The translations under genes and the position numbers were made by a program. From UBA10002 sp964373775 (GTDB taxonomy: Bacteria; Patescibacteriota; Minisyncoccia; Phycocordibacterales; UBA10002), in NCBI GenBank assembly GCA_964373775.1, contig CAYJWA010000035.1, forward strand, positions 1-9,989: 9,989 bases of DNA, read 5' to 3'. The notes beneath the pieces are model-generated. The model had not been told where the DNA came from and ran no database searches. It was given only the letters and a program-made list of their open reading frames with translations. Shown here piece by piece: positions 1 through 4,640 of this stretch (positions are counted from its first letter, which is position 1; every line of letters begins with the position of its first letter).

Positions 1-23
1 CATGTTTCCGTTTCCTTGACACC

Positions 24-63
24 TACCCCTTGTTCGCAAAGCGAACAAGGGGTATTCTTTTTT
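24..63 (+). terminator. Rho-independent terminator of a gene upstream of the window
   Basis: A perfect 14-bp stem (24-37 with 41-54, arm TACCCCTTGTTCGC) has an AAA loop and is followed by a T-rich tract (55-63). It should end a + strand transcript entering from the left. The right arm and T-tract also contain TATTCT (53-58), so a weak overlapping promoter cannot be excluded. Confidence 0.82.
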
Positions 64-94
64 ATGAACACGCTGACCTCGTCGGCTACGGCTG

Positions 95-132
95 TCCGCC
101 AAAGAGGCGGAGCTTGCGATGGCGGTTTTTTT
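95..132 (+). terminator. Hairpins plus T7 tract in the glyS leader; possible weak attenuator
   Basis: TCCGCC (95-100) pairs with GGCGGA (106-111) across a 5-nt loop. CCGCC (96-100) can instead pair with GGCGG (121-125), which is directly followed by seven T (126-132). The two folds exclude each other, as in an attenuator, but the terminator stem is only five pairs with a 20-nt loop. I see no T-box specifier or conserved T-box bulge. It may equally be read-through noise between genes. Confidence 0.35.
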
Positions 133-157
133 CAGATGAGTAACCATATTAAAAATA

Positions 158-173
158 TGGTAGAGTACTCCGT
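158..173 (+). promoter_or_regulatory. Extended -10 promoter of glyS, likely leaderless
   Basis: TGGTAGAGT (158-166) fits a TGn-extended -10 element, with 4 of 6 bases of the hexamer matching TATAAT. Seven bases separate it from ATG 174, so transcription would begin at or next to the start codon. No clear -35 is visible. The same spacing recurs before the AI-2E and TatD genes. Confidence 0.45.
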
Positions 174-1634
174 ATGAAAGACAAGGAAAATCTGCATAGT
201 CCCGTTAGAAGCCGCGAGGGCGCGCCCCATACCAGTTCGCTACGGGGCAGGCAGCGTGACCTTGCTTCTAATGGGATGGACAAAATCGTTTCGCTCTGCA
301 AACGGCGGGGGTTTGTGTATCCGAACGCGGAAATTTACGGCGGGTTTGCCGGCTTCTGGGATTACGGGCCGTACGGGTTAGCGCTGAAAAGAAATATAAA
401 AAATCTCTGGTGGAAGATGTTCGTGGAGAGTAAGGACAATATCTTTGGCGTGGATACGGCGGAAATTACTCATCAGAAAGTATTGGAGGCAAGCGGACAT
501 GTGGGAGGGTTTTTAGATCCAGTGGTGGAGTGTAAGAAATGTAAGAAACAATCTCGCGTGGACCAATTGCCGGAGAGGTCAGACCTCAAATCGGGAAAGA
601 GGTCTGACCTCAGATGTCTGGAGTGTGGCGGGACATTCGGAGAAGTTCGTCAGTTTAACATGATGTTCAAAACGAATGTCGGCGCGACGCCCGCCCGAAC
701 GACTGATAATGTCCAGTCGGGCGGGGAAGATGAGGCGTCGCTTGCGTACCTTCGTCCGGAAACCGCGCAGGGGATTTTCACCAATTTCCAAAACATTGCT
801 GATTCATTTCACCCGAAGTTGCCGTTCGGTATCGCGCAGATTGGGAAGGCGTTTAGAAACGAAATCTCGCCGCGCGACTTTCTGTTTCGCGCGCGCGAGT
901 TTGAGCAGATGGAAGTTGAGTATTTTGTGAGGCCATCGGAGTGGAAGGACGCGTTTGAACTCTGGCGGAGCAAGATGCACGAATGGATTGATGCGGCGGG
1001 AATTGATACAAAGAAGGTGCACGAGTTGGAAGTGCCGGACAGCGAGCGCGCGTACTATTCCAAGCGCACGATTGATTTTGAGTTTGAGTTCCCTTTCGGC
1101 AGAAAAGAATTGTACGGTCTTGCGTATCGCACCGACTATGACCTTAAGAATCATGCTACCGCGAGCGGTGTGGACCTTTTCTACCTTGATGAAGAGACGG
1201 GCGAGAAAATAACTCCTCATGTGATTGAGCCGTCGCTCGGCATCGGGCGCACCATTCTCGCGGTGCTTCTTTCTGCCTATACCGAAGATGAGATGAATGG
1301 CGAACCGCGCGTCTATTTGAAATTAAAGCCCGCGCTTGCTCCTATTAAAGTCGCCGTGTTTCCGCTTCTCAAAAACAAGCCGCAACTCGTGGAAAAGGCA
1401 CGAGAAATATTTAAAGATTTAAAAATGTCAATTGATGCAGTTGCATTTGACGACAACGGCAACATCGGCAAGCGCTACCGCCGCCAAGACGAAATCGGTA
1501 CGCCGTTCTGCATTACGGTGGACTTTGATTCTCTTGAAAAGGGAGATGTTACCGTCCGCGACCGCGACAGCGGGAAGCAGGAGCGGGTAAAGATAAATAC
1601 ACTCTCAAACCATCTTATTCAACTGCTGTCGTAA
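174..1634 (+). CDS. glyS: Glycyl-tRNA synthetase, dimeric class II type
   Basis: This enzyme charges tRNA-Gly with glycine in the cytoplasm. It is the single-chain homodimeric class II type, not the alpha2/beta2 type. Visible signatures are the N-terminal region CKRRGFVYPNAEIYGG (42-57), GFWDYGP (60-66), motif 2 FRNEISPRDF (227-236), motif 3 with GIGRT (356-360), and a C-terminal anticodon-binding domain from about residue 388. C120/C123 and C148/C151 form a CxxC pair of zinc-ribbon type. Homologues usually begin near M35 (position 276), but the extended -10 lies seven bases before ATG 174, favouring a leaderless start there. Residues 9-35, 134-146 and 173-184 coincide with three DNA palindromes and look like in-frame insertions that spare the catalytic motifs. 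The reading frame is intact, so I expect a functional enzyme. Identity is secure; the start is the uncertain part. Confidence 0.95.
   Translation: MKDKENLHSPVRSREGAPHTSSLRGRQRDLASNGMDKIVSLCKRRGFVYPNAEIYGGFAGFWDYGPYGLALKRNIKNLWWKMFVESKDNIFGVDTAEITHQKVLEASGHVGGFLDPVVECKKCKKQSRVDQLPERSDLKSGKRSDLRCLECGGTFGEVRQFNMMFKTNVGATPARTTDNVQSGGEDEASLAYLRPETAQGIFTNFQNIADSFHPKLPFGIAQIGKAFRNEISPRDFLFRAREFEQMEVEYFVRPSEWKDAFELWRSKMHEWIDAAGIDTKKVHELEVPDSERAYYSKRTIDFEFEFPFGRKELYGLAYRTDYDLKNHATASGVDLFYLDEETGEKITPHVIEPSLGIGRTILAVLLSAYTEDEMNGEPRVYLKLKPALAPIKVAVFPLLKNKPQLVEKAREIFKDLKMSIDAVAFDDNGNIGKRYRRQDEIGTPFCITVDFDSLEKGDVTVRDRDSGKQERVKINTLSNHLIQLLS
199..277. repeat. 79-nt long-stem palindromic element inside the 5' end of glyS
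   Basis: The outer arms 199-212 (GTCCCGTTAGAAGC) and 264-277 (GCTTCTAATGGGAT) pair over 14 positions, two of them G-U in RNA. An inner hairpin pairs 224-231 with 241-248 (GCCCCATA with TACGGGGC, one mismatch). The element adds about 26 residues between the likely leaderless ATG 174 and the conserved N-terminus that starts near M35. The right arm overlaps the alternative start ATG 276. It has the look of a small mobile palindrome. Confidence 0.7.
575..611. repeat. Paired 13-nt palindromes in the glyS zinc-ribbon loop
   Basis: GAGGTCAGACCTC (575-587) and GAGGTCTGACCTC (599-611) are each near-palindromes and are exact reverse complements of each other, so the block can also fold as one 13-bp stem with an 11-nt loop. 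Each copy translates to RSDL, giving RSDL at residues 135-138 and 143-146, between the two CxxC motifs of GlyRS. The length is in frame and lies in a loop, consistent with a tolerated insertion. Confidence 0.75.
690..725. repeat. Third palindromic insert in glyS
   Basis: CCCGCCC (690-696) pairs with GGGCGGG (719-725), and GACTG (701-705) pairs with CAGTC (714-718), with GAAC bulged and an 8-nt loop. It encodes about PARTTDNVQSGG (173-184), between the conserved KTNVGAT and the YLRPETAQGIF block, where family members usually carry only a short acidic linker. Confidence 0.65.
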
Positions 1635-1660
1635 TCTTGGCGTTTTTGTGTTAACTTTCA

Positions 1661-1702
1661 GTATGTTAAAATAGTTTGCGACCGCAAACTATTTTAACAT
1701 AC
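1661..1702. repeat. Perfect 42-nt palindrome, copy 1, upstream of the PaaX/Cas2-like gene
   Basis: Left arm GTATGTTAAAATAGTTTGCG (1661-1680), a 2-nt centre AC, and an exactly complementary right arm (1683-1702) give 20 uninterrupted pairs. The inner 38 nt (1663-1700) recur identically, in the same orientation, at 2334-2371. There is no T-tract, so it is not a standard terminator for glyS. It includes TGTTAAAAT (1664-1672), an extended -10-like string, so it may be both promoter and operator for the gene starting at 1717. Confidence 0.9.
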
Positions 1703-1716
1703 GAGTTTTCTCGTTT

Positions 1717-2286
1717 ATGGAGCAAAAAAAGAAAAGAACGGAGAAGGAATTACGGGCGACAAAGATTGTCGTAGCCGTGTTAAAAACTATCGCGGGCGCC
1801 GGATTGCTTGCAATGGCAATCTGTGCGCCGAATGCAATACAGGTTCTCAACCTCGATAAACGGTATCGCAGACGAGCACATGTGAACGCGGTGCTCGAAC
1901 GGCTTATCCGGCGTGGATTCGTGCGCGTCACGAGCGACGGCGGAAAACACTGTGTTTCGCTTACCGACAAAGGTGGGCGGTATATAGCGGAATACGAAGA
2001 GGGAAGGAGGGTGCTTCCGAAGCCGAAGCGGTGGGATAGGAAATATCGCATTCTCATTTTCGATATCTGGGAGAAGCGCAAGCGCACTCGTGACGCCCTG
2101 CGTACTTTTTTGTCGCGTCTCGGTTTTCTTAGGTTACAGGATAGTGTTTGGGTCTATCCGTATGAGTGTGAAGAAGTTGCGGCCTTACTTAAGTCGCGTT
2201 TTCGAGTGGGGAACGGACTGCTCTATATTGTGGCGGAGTCAATTGAAAACGACCGCTGGCTCCGTGAAGCATTCGGGTTGCAGTGA
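1717..2286 (+). CDS. PaaX-like protein with C-terminal Cas2-like domain
   Basis: The protein has 189 residues. A basic N-terminus is followed by a hydrophobic stretch (about 16-44), then a winged-helix-like segment (about 50-92, including HVNAVLERLIRRGFVRV and LTDKGGRYI). The C-terminal region (about 103-189) resembles the Cas2/VapD-type ferredoxin fold of PaaX regulators: strand RILIFDIWE with D116 where Cas2 has its catalytic Asp, helix RTRDALRTFLSRLGF, then DSVWVYPYE. PaaX proteins are transcriptional repressors; Cas2 proteins are nucleases or integration partners. Many PaaX-type proteins are probably not nucleases, so I do not assign an activity. No Cas1, repeat array or other cas gene is present. 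Two copies of one palindrome bracket the gene (1661-1702 and 2333-2372), so a DNA-binding role on those sites is the simplest idea. There is no Shine-Dalgarno before ATG 1717. Confidence 0.75.
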   Translation: MEQKKKRTEKELRATKIVVAVLKTIAGAGLLAMAICAPNAIQVLNLDKRYRRRAHVNAVLERLIRRGFVRVTSDGGKHCVSLTDKGGRYIAEYEEGRRVLPKPKRWDRKYRILIFDIWEKRKRTRDALRTFLSRLGFLRLQDSVWVYPYECEEVAALLKSRFRVGNGLLYIVAESIENDRWLREAFGLQ

Positions 2287-2332
2287 TGAACCAAATCGTA
2301 ATGTTGCATTCTTGTTTTTCTCGCTGTTTTTC

Positions 2333-2372
2333 AATGTTAAAATAGTTTGCGACCGCAAACTATTTTAACATT
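2333..2372. repeat. Perfect 40-nt palindrome, copy 2, downstream of the PaaX/Cas2-like gene
   Basis: Arms 2333-2351 and 2354-2372 pair over 19 bp around the centre AC (2352-2353). The inner 38 nt (2334-2371) are identical to 1663-1700. Bases outside the core differ between the copies yet still pair in each. No T-tract follows. It lies 47 nt after the stop codon of the gene and about 130 nt before the antitoxin start. Confidence 0.9.
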
Positions 2373-2437
2373 CAAAGCGGGTAAGGTCAGATAAGTAGAT
2401 AAGAGTAACTATCCACACCACCCGCCACGAGATAAGC

Positions 2438-2490
2438 TGGTTGACAAATGGTTAACAAATGGTTGACAAAGGAGCTATTTTGGCTACGAT
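2438..2490 (+). promoter_or_regulatory. Triple 11-bp tandem repeat and promoter of the toxin-antitoxin operon
   Basis: TGGTTGACAAA (2438-2448), TGGTTAACAAA (2449-2459) and TGGTTGACAAA (2460-2470) are three tandem 11-bp units, each holding a TTGACA or TTAACA -35-like hexamer. The last (2463-2468) stands 16 bp before TACGAT (2485-2490), a plausible -10. The roughly one-turn spacing of the repeats suits cooperative binding of an antitoxin to its own promoter. That function is inferred. Confidence 0.6.
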
Positions 2491-2500
2491 AGCTACTATC

Positions 2501-2818
2501 ATGATTACGACAACATTTACCGCAAAAGAGGCGAAGAATAATTTCGGGCGGCTTTTGGATGAAGCGCGGCATGCTCCCGTGGCCGTAGAAAGAAACGGCA
2601 GACGGGTAGCCGTAGTTGTGTCCGTTGAGAGGTTCAATGCGTTTGAAGCACGTGAGGGTAAGAACACGCACGATGACATAGAACGCAACTACCAAACATT
2701 GCTTTGGCAGCAAATGGAGCGGGAGGCCGATGAAGATATCAAGGCCGGACGGGTAAGTAAGCCGATTCGAACCGCACACGAACTCAAAAAATATCTTGCA
2801 GGGTTAAGATGTGCCTAG
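2501..2818 (+). CDS. Phd/YefM-family antitoxin
   Basis: This is the antitoxin half of a type II pair: it would neutralise the adjacent RelE-like toxin and repress the operon. The N-terminal 50 residues fit the Phd/YefM DNA-binding fold: MITTTFTAKEAKNNFGRLLD (1-20), then ARHAPVAVERNGRRVAVVVS (22-41) and ERFNAFEA (43-50). The C-terminal half (about 55-105) is charged and would wrap the toxin. I chose ATG 2501 because it begins the family N-terminus and lies 10 nt after the -10. An in-frame ATG at 2459 falls inside the tandem repeats upstream. The stop overlaps the toxin start by 8 nt if the toxin begins at GTG 2811, indicating coupled translation. Confidence 0.85.
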   Translation: MITTTFTAKEAKNNFGRLLDEARHAPVAVERNGRRVAVVVSVERFNAFEAREGKNTHDDIERNYQTLLWQQMEREADEDIKAGRVSKPIRTAHELKKYLAGLRCA

Positions 2819-3077
2819 CATGCAACTCCAATTTGCCGCGTCTTTTGAGCCTGATTATCGGAGTCTGCCTCGTCGATTGCAGACGACACTTGAAAAGAAA
2901 CTTCGGATGCTTTTGGAGAACCCAAGGCATCCCTCGCTCCGTGTTAAGAAAATGGAGGGTTTCGACAAAATCTTTGAAGCCCGTTTCTCAAAAGGGTATC
3001 GCTTTACCTTCCAAAAGAAAGACTATGGCTATTTTATTCGCCGTGCCGGGCCGCATAACATCTTGCGAAATCCGTAG
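2811..3077 (+). CDS. RelE/YafQ-family toxin
   Basis: This is the predicted toxin of the pair, a ribosome-dependent mRNA interferase or a related ParE-fold protein; the sequence alone does not decide which. It has 88 residues from GTG 2811, or 85 from ATG 2820. GTG 2811 has AGGG seven bases upstream, while ATG 2820 gives the more typical family start MQLQFAASFEPDYRSLP. Later signatures are LRVKKMEGFDKIFEARFSKG and the closing IRRAGPHNIL, matching the basic strand and C-terminal His region of RelE-like toxins. It overlaps or abuts the antitoxin, and no separate promoter is seen. The frame is intact, so the toxin is probably functional. Confidence 0.83.
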   Translation: MPSMQLQFAASFEPDYRSLPRRLQTTLEKKLRMLLENPRHPSLRVKKMEGFDKIFEARFSKGYRFTFQKKDYGYFIRRAGPHNILRNP

Positions 3078-3124
3078 TTATTTTCCCTACTCGCGTGACA
3101 GTTTTTGGGGTGGGGATAACTGGG

Positions 3125-3167
3125 TTGACAGCTTTACTGAAGGGAGCTATTGTCAAAGTTGTCAAAG
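3125..3167 (+). promoter_or_regulatory. Promoter of the leader peptide/kinase/GNAT operon with dyad and direct repeats
   Basis: A perfect TTGACA (3125-3130) stands 17 bp before TATTGT (3148-3153). TTGACAGCT at the -35 is partly mirrored by AGCTATTGTCAA over the -10 (3145-3156), and TTGTCAAAG occurs twice in tandem (3150-3158, 3159-3167) across the predicted start site near 3160. The dyad and direct repeats could be operator sites; that part is inference. Confidence 0.7.
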
Positions 3168-3174
3168 AGTAGGT

Positions 3175-3249
3175 ATGAAAACAGCTATACACATGTGCAT
3201 TCGTCGTCGCGCCTCAACTACAGGTTTGAGGCCGGTTTGCGTTGTTTGA
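3175..3249 (+). CDS. Putative 24-residue leader peptide with three consecutive Arg codons
   Basis: A short ORF opens about 15 nt after the predicted transcription start and ends at TGA 3247-3249. Its middle reads CIRRRAS: Arg codons CGT CGT CGC occupy 3202-3210, directly before attenuator segment 1. There is no strong Shine-Dalgarno, only an AAAGAG string at 3164-3169. Position, size and the codon run just before a hairpin match ribosome-mediated attenuator leaders such as trpL and hisL. The sequence need not resemble any known peptide. Arg as the sensed amino acid is inferred only from the codon run. Confidence 0.45.
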   Translation: MKTAIHMCIRRRASTTGLRPVCVV

Positions 3250-3310
3250 TTTTCTCTCCCAGAATCAACATATCGAATCCCGAAAGGCGGCCTCAATAGG
3301 GCCGTTTTTT
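3211..3310 (+). promoter_or_regulatory. Candidate transcription attenuator with terminator at 3288-3310
   Basis: Segment 1 GCCTCAA (3211-3217) pairs with TTGAGGC (3226-3232). Segment 2 TTGAGGCCG (3226-3234) is the exact reverse complement of segment 3 CGGCCTCAA (3288-3296). Segment 3 also starts the terminator: CGGCC (3288-3292) pairs with GGCCG (3300-3304), followed by T6 (3305-3310). So 1:2 plus 3:4 would terminate and 2:3 would read through. Segments 1 and 2 lie inside the leader ORF. The 53-nt gap between 2 and 3 is longer than usual and holds another small hairpin (TGATT/AATCA). Confidence 0.55.
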
Positions 3311-3354
3311 CATTTTCATTGAATAAGACCGCCCTAATCGTAAGGTCGGCCATC

Positions 3355-3368
3355 TGTTCTTTGAAAAA
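3355..3368 (+). promoter_or_regulatory. boxA-like element in the kinase leader
   Basis: TGTTCTTTGAAAAA resembles the boxA antitermination sequence found in rRNA leaders and spacers, a binding site for NusB/NusE. It lies after the attenuator terminator and 28 nt before the kinase ATG. The match is by eye and could be coincidental. Confidence 0.3.
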
Positions 3369-3396
3369 TCAATACACTCGGGAACAAAGGAACTAT

Positions 3397-3885
3397 ATGT
3401 CCAGAAAAAACTGTCTGATTAAACTCTCCGGCGATTGTCTGGAGGGTTCGGTACTCGAATGGATTCGGGAACTATCCCGCACCCATTTCGTCGTCATCTG
3501 TGTCGGTGGCGGAACGCAAATCAAGAAAGCCTTCGTGAAAGCGGGGTTTCCTGACAGCGACTACGGTCCGCTTGGCAGGGAAACAAAGACCTTTCCAGAA
3601 CGGCAACTCGCGAGGGATGTGCTTGAGCAGAATCAAGCCCAACTACAGGACCGTCTCGCGGAGGAGGGAATACCGGCTGTCGTTGTCATCCCTGTGCTGG
3701 AAATCGGCAATGTCCTCTGCCATGTGAATGGGGACCAGTTCGTACTTACCTCGTATCTCGGTTTTGACGCCGTGTATGTGGTGACCCTGCCCGAACGGGA
3801 AGCGAAGAAACGGGAAGACTTCGCGCCGTATCCCAAAATCACGGTGGTATCTTTCCCTAACACACTAAACGAAAGCACCCTATGA
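3397..3885 (+). CDS. Short amino-acid-kinase-like protein
   Basis: The protein has 162 residues. The N-terminus NCLIKLSGD (5-13), with K9 and a glycine turn, and FVVICVGGGTQI (31-42) resemble the phosphate- and substrate-binding parts of the amino acid kinase superfamily (acetylglutamate, uridylate and aspartate kinases). CHVNGDQF (108-115) is another conserved-looking block. Superfamily enzymes usually have about 230-300 residues; this one ends soon after residue 150, so much of the C-terminal ATP-binding lobe appears missing. It may be a pseudo-kinase, a ligand sensor, or a compact enzyme. Substrate unknown. The start is well supported: AAAGGA (3386-3391) lies five bases before ATG 3397, one of the few clear Shine-Dalgarno sites in the window. 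The stop overlaps the GNAT start as ATGA. The candidate attenuator lies upstream. Confidence 0.7.
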   Translation: MSRKNCLIKLSGDCLEGSVLEWIRELSRTHFVVICVGGGTQIKKAFVKAGFPDSDYGPLGRETKTFPERQLARDVLEQNQAQLQDRLAEEGIPAVVVIPVLEIGNVLCHVNGDQFVLTSYLGFDAVYVVTLPEREAKKREDFAPYPKITVVSFPNTLNESTL

Positions 3886-4343
3886 ACACTGAATGGATAG
3901 AACTCTCAAAAAGGTTACATAAAGAGCCATACCTCTTACATGCACGGATAACTCCAGAGGCACTTGCGAAAGCCGCACGCGAAGATCGTATGGTAGTGCG
4001 AATGGCGGGAGACCGCATTATCGCGTGCGGCATACTTTGGGAAACGCCTGATATTACCTGCTTAGAAGTCGGAACGATTTATGTGGATGAACCGTTCCGT
4101 GGCAACGGGTTATGTAGGCAGGTATTTCTTGAGTGTATTGAAAAAAGAAAAGGGCGTTCCCTTTTTCTCATCACTTCTCAAGAAAGTATCAGTAAAATGG
4201 TGAGTAAACACGGGTGGTTAGAAGAGAAAAGGGATTGGACCAAAGTGGAGATATGGAATCTAAGGGCAAACCCGTGGAACGACCGGTATCCGGAGAATTC
4301 AAGTATTAAATATCCTGGGAAGCTCTTTTACCGCTACTGGTAG
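3882..4343 (+). CDS. GNAT-family N-acetyltransferase
   Basis: This is a predicted acetyl-CoA-dependent acyltransferase of 153 residues; substrate unknown. The core strand and acetyl-CoA loop are visible as VGTIYVDEPFRGNGLCRQVF (63-82). R73-G-N-G-L-C78 matches the Q/RxxGxG/A pyrophosphate-binding motif except that the last position is Cys. The following helix LECIEKRKG and strand SLFLITS fit motif A/B order, and KHGW (about 109-112) is typical of motif B. ATG 3882 overlaps the TGA of the kinase-like gene by four bases, so the two are translationally coupled and probably act in one process. A terminator follows at 4366-4399. The tail (about 127-153) is rich in Trp, Tyr and Pro and is not recognised. 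Confidence 0.8.
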   Translation: MNTEWIELSKRLHKEPYLLHARITPEALAKAAREDRMVVRMAGDRIIACGILWETPDITCLEVGTIYVDEPFRGNGLCRQVFLECIEKRKGRSLFLITSQESISKMVSKHGWLEEKRDWTKVEIWNLRANPWNDRYPENSSIKYPGKLFYRYW

Positions 4344-4365
4344 AAAGTCCTCCAAAGGAAATCAC

Positions 4366-4399
4366 AGCCGCCACGACCAATGTCGAGGCGGCTTTTCTT
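4366..4399 (+). terminator. Terminator after the kinase/GNAT operon
   Basis: AGCCGCC (4366-4372) pairs with GGCGGCT (4387-4393), with an inner CGAC/GTCG stem (4374-4377, 4382-4385) and a CAAT loop, followed by TTTTCTT. A convincing intrinsic terminator. Confidence 0.85.
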
Positions 4400-4415
4400 G
4401 TACATTACGATACGC

Positions 4416-4443
4416 TTGACGGTTTTTTGATTGGGTGTAGGAT
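4416..4443 (+). promoter_or_regulatory. Promoter of the leader unit before the unknown gene
   Basis: TTGACG (4416-4421) stands 16 bp before TAGGAT (4438-4443). Six bases then separate the -10 from ATG 4450, so a transcript starting here would be leaderless for the short ORF. Confidence 0.6.
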
Positions 4444-4449
4444 AGGAAT

Positions 4450-4530
4450 ATGTTTCGTGGAACAACCCTAGCTGTCGTGATCGCTATTAGCCAAACCTCC
4501 AGAGTTGGTTTTTGCGATGTTGCTGTTTAA
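4450..4530 (+). CDS. Putative 26-residue leader peptide rich in Leu/Val/Ile
   Basis: A short ORF begins six bases after the -10 and contains TLAVVIAIS (residues 6-14), a run of branched-chain residues just before a small hairpin (4491-4496 with 4504-4508). A terminator lies 30 nt after its stop. The layout resembles an ilv-type attenuator leader. No Shine-Dalgarno is seen, consistent with leaderless translation. The unit could instead be a small RNA of about 140 nt (4450-4591). Confidence 0.35.
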   Translation: MFRGTTLAVVIAISQTSRVGFCDVAV

Positions 4531-4560
4531 TCTCTTCCTCAACACAAAATCTCAGAAATT

Positions 4561-4591
4561 AACTCCGGAGTGGCTCCGGAGTTTCTTCTTT
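4561..4591 (+). terminator. Terminator between the second leader ORF and the unknown gene
   Basis: AACTCCGGA (4561-4569) pairs with TCCGGAGTT (4575-4583), loop GTGGC, followed by TCTTCTTT. The left arm can alternatively pair over 8 of 9 positions with TCCAGAGTT (4498-4506) inside the leader ORF, which would prevent the terminator from forming. Only 50 nt separate it from the next gene. Confidence 0.75.
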
Positions 4592-4640
4592 GCCGCGTTG
4601 CGGGTGAGAGAAGGGCTCTTTGCCACAACCATTTCCCATT

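Noticed and set aside
64..173. T-box riboswitch controlling glyS
   Set aside because: No specifier loop or conserved T-box bulge sequence is visible, the leader is too short, and the terminator stem is weak.
804..1220. Antisense 138-codon frame within glyS
   Set aside because: It lies opposite the conserved catalytic core of GlyRS and shows no family-like features; GC-rich third positions commonly open such frames.
1717..2286. CRISPR-Cas locus based on the Cas2-like protein
   Set aside because: The protein has a PaaX-type winged-helix N-terminal part; there is no Cas1, no effector and no spaced repeat array in the window.
2333..2372. Palindrome copy 2 as an intrinsic terminator of the PaaX-like gene
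   Set aside because: The stem is strong but AT-rich at its base and is followed by TCAAAGCGGG, not a T-tract.
3078..3124. Terminator after the toxin gene
   Set aside because: No stem followed by a T-tract is visible in this short gap; the pair may be ended by the structures downstream.
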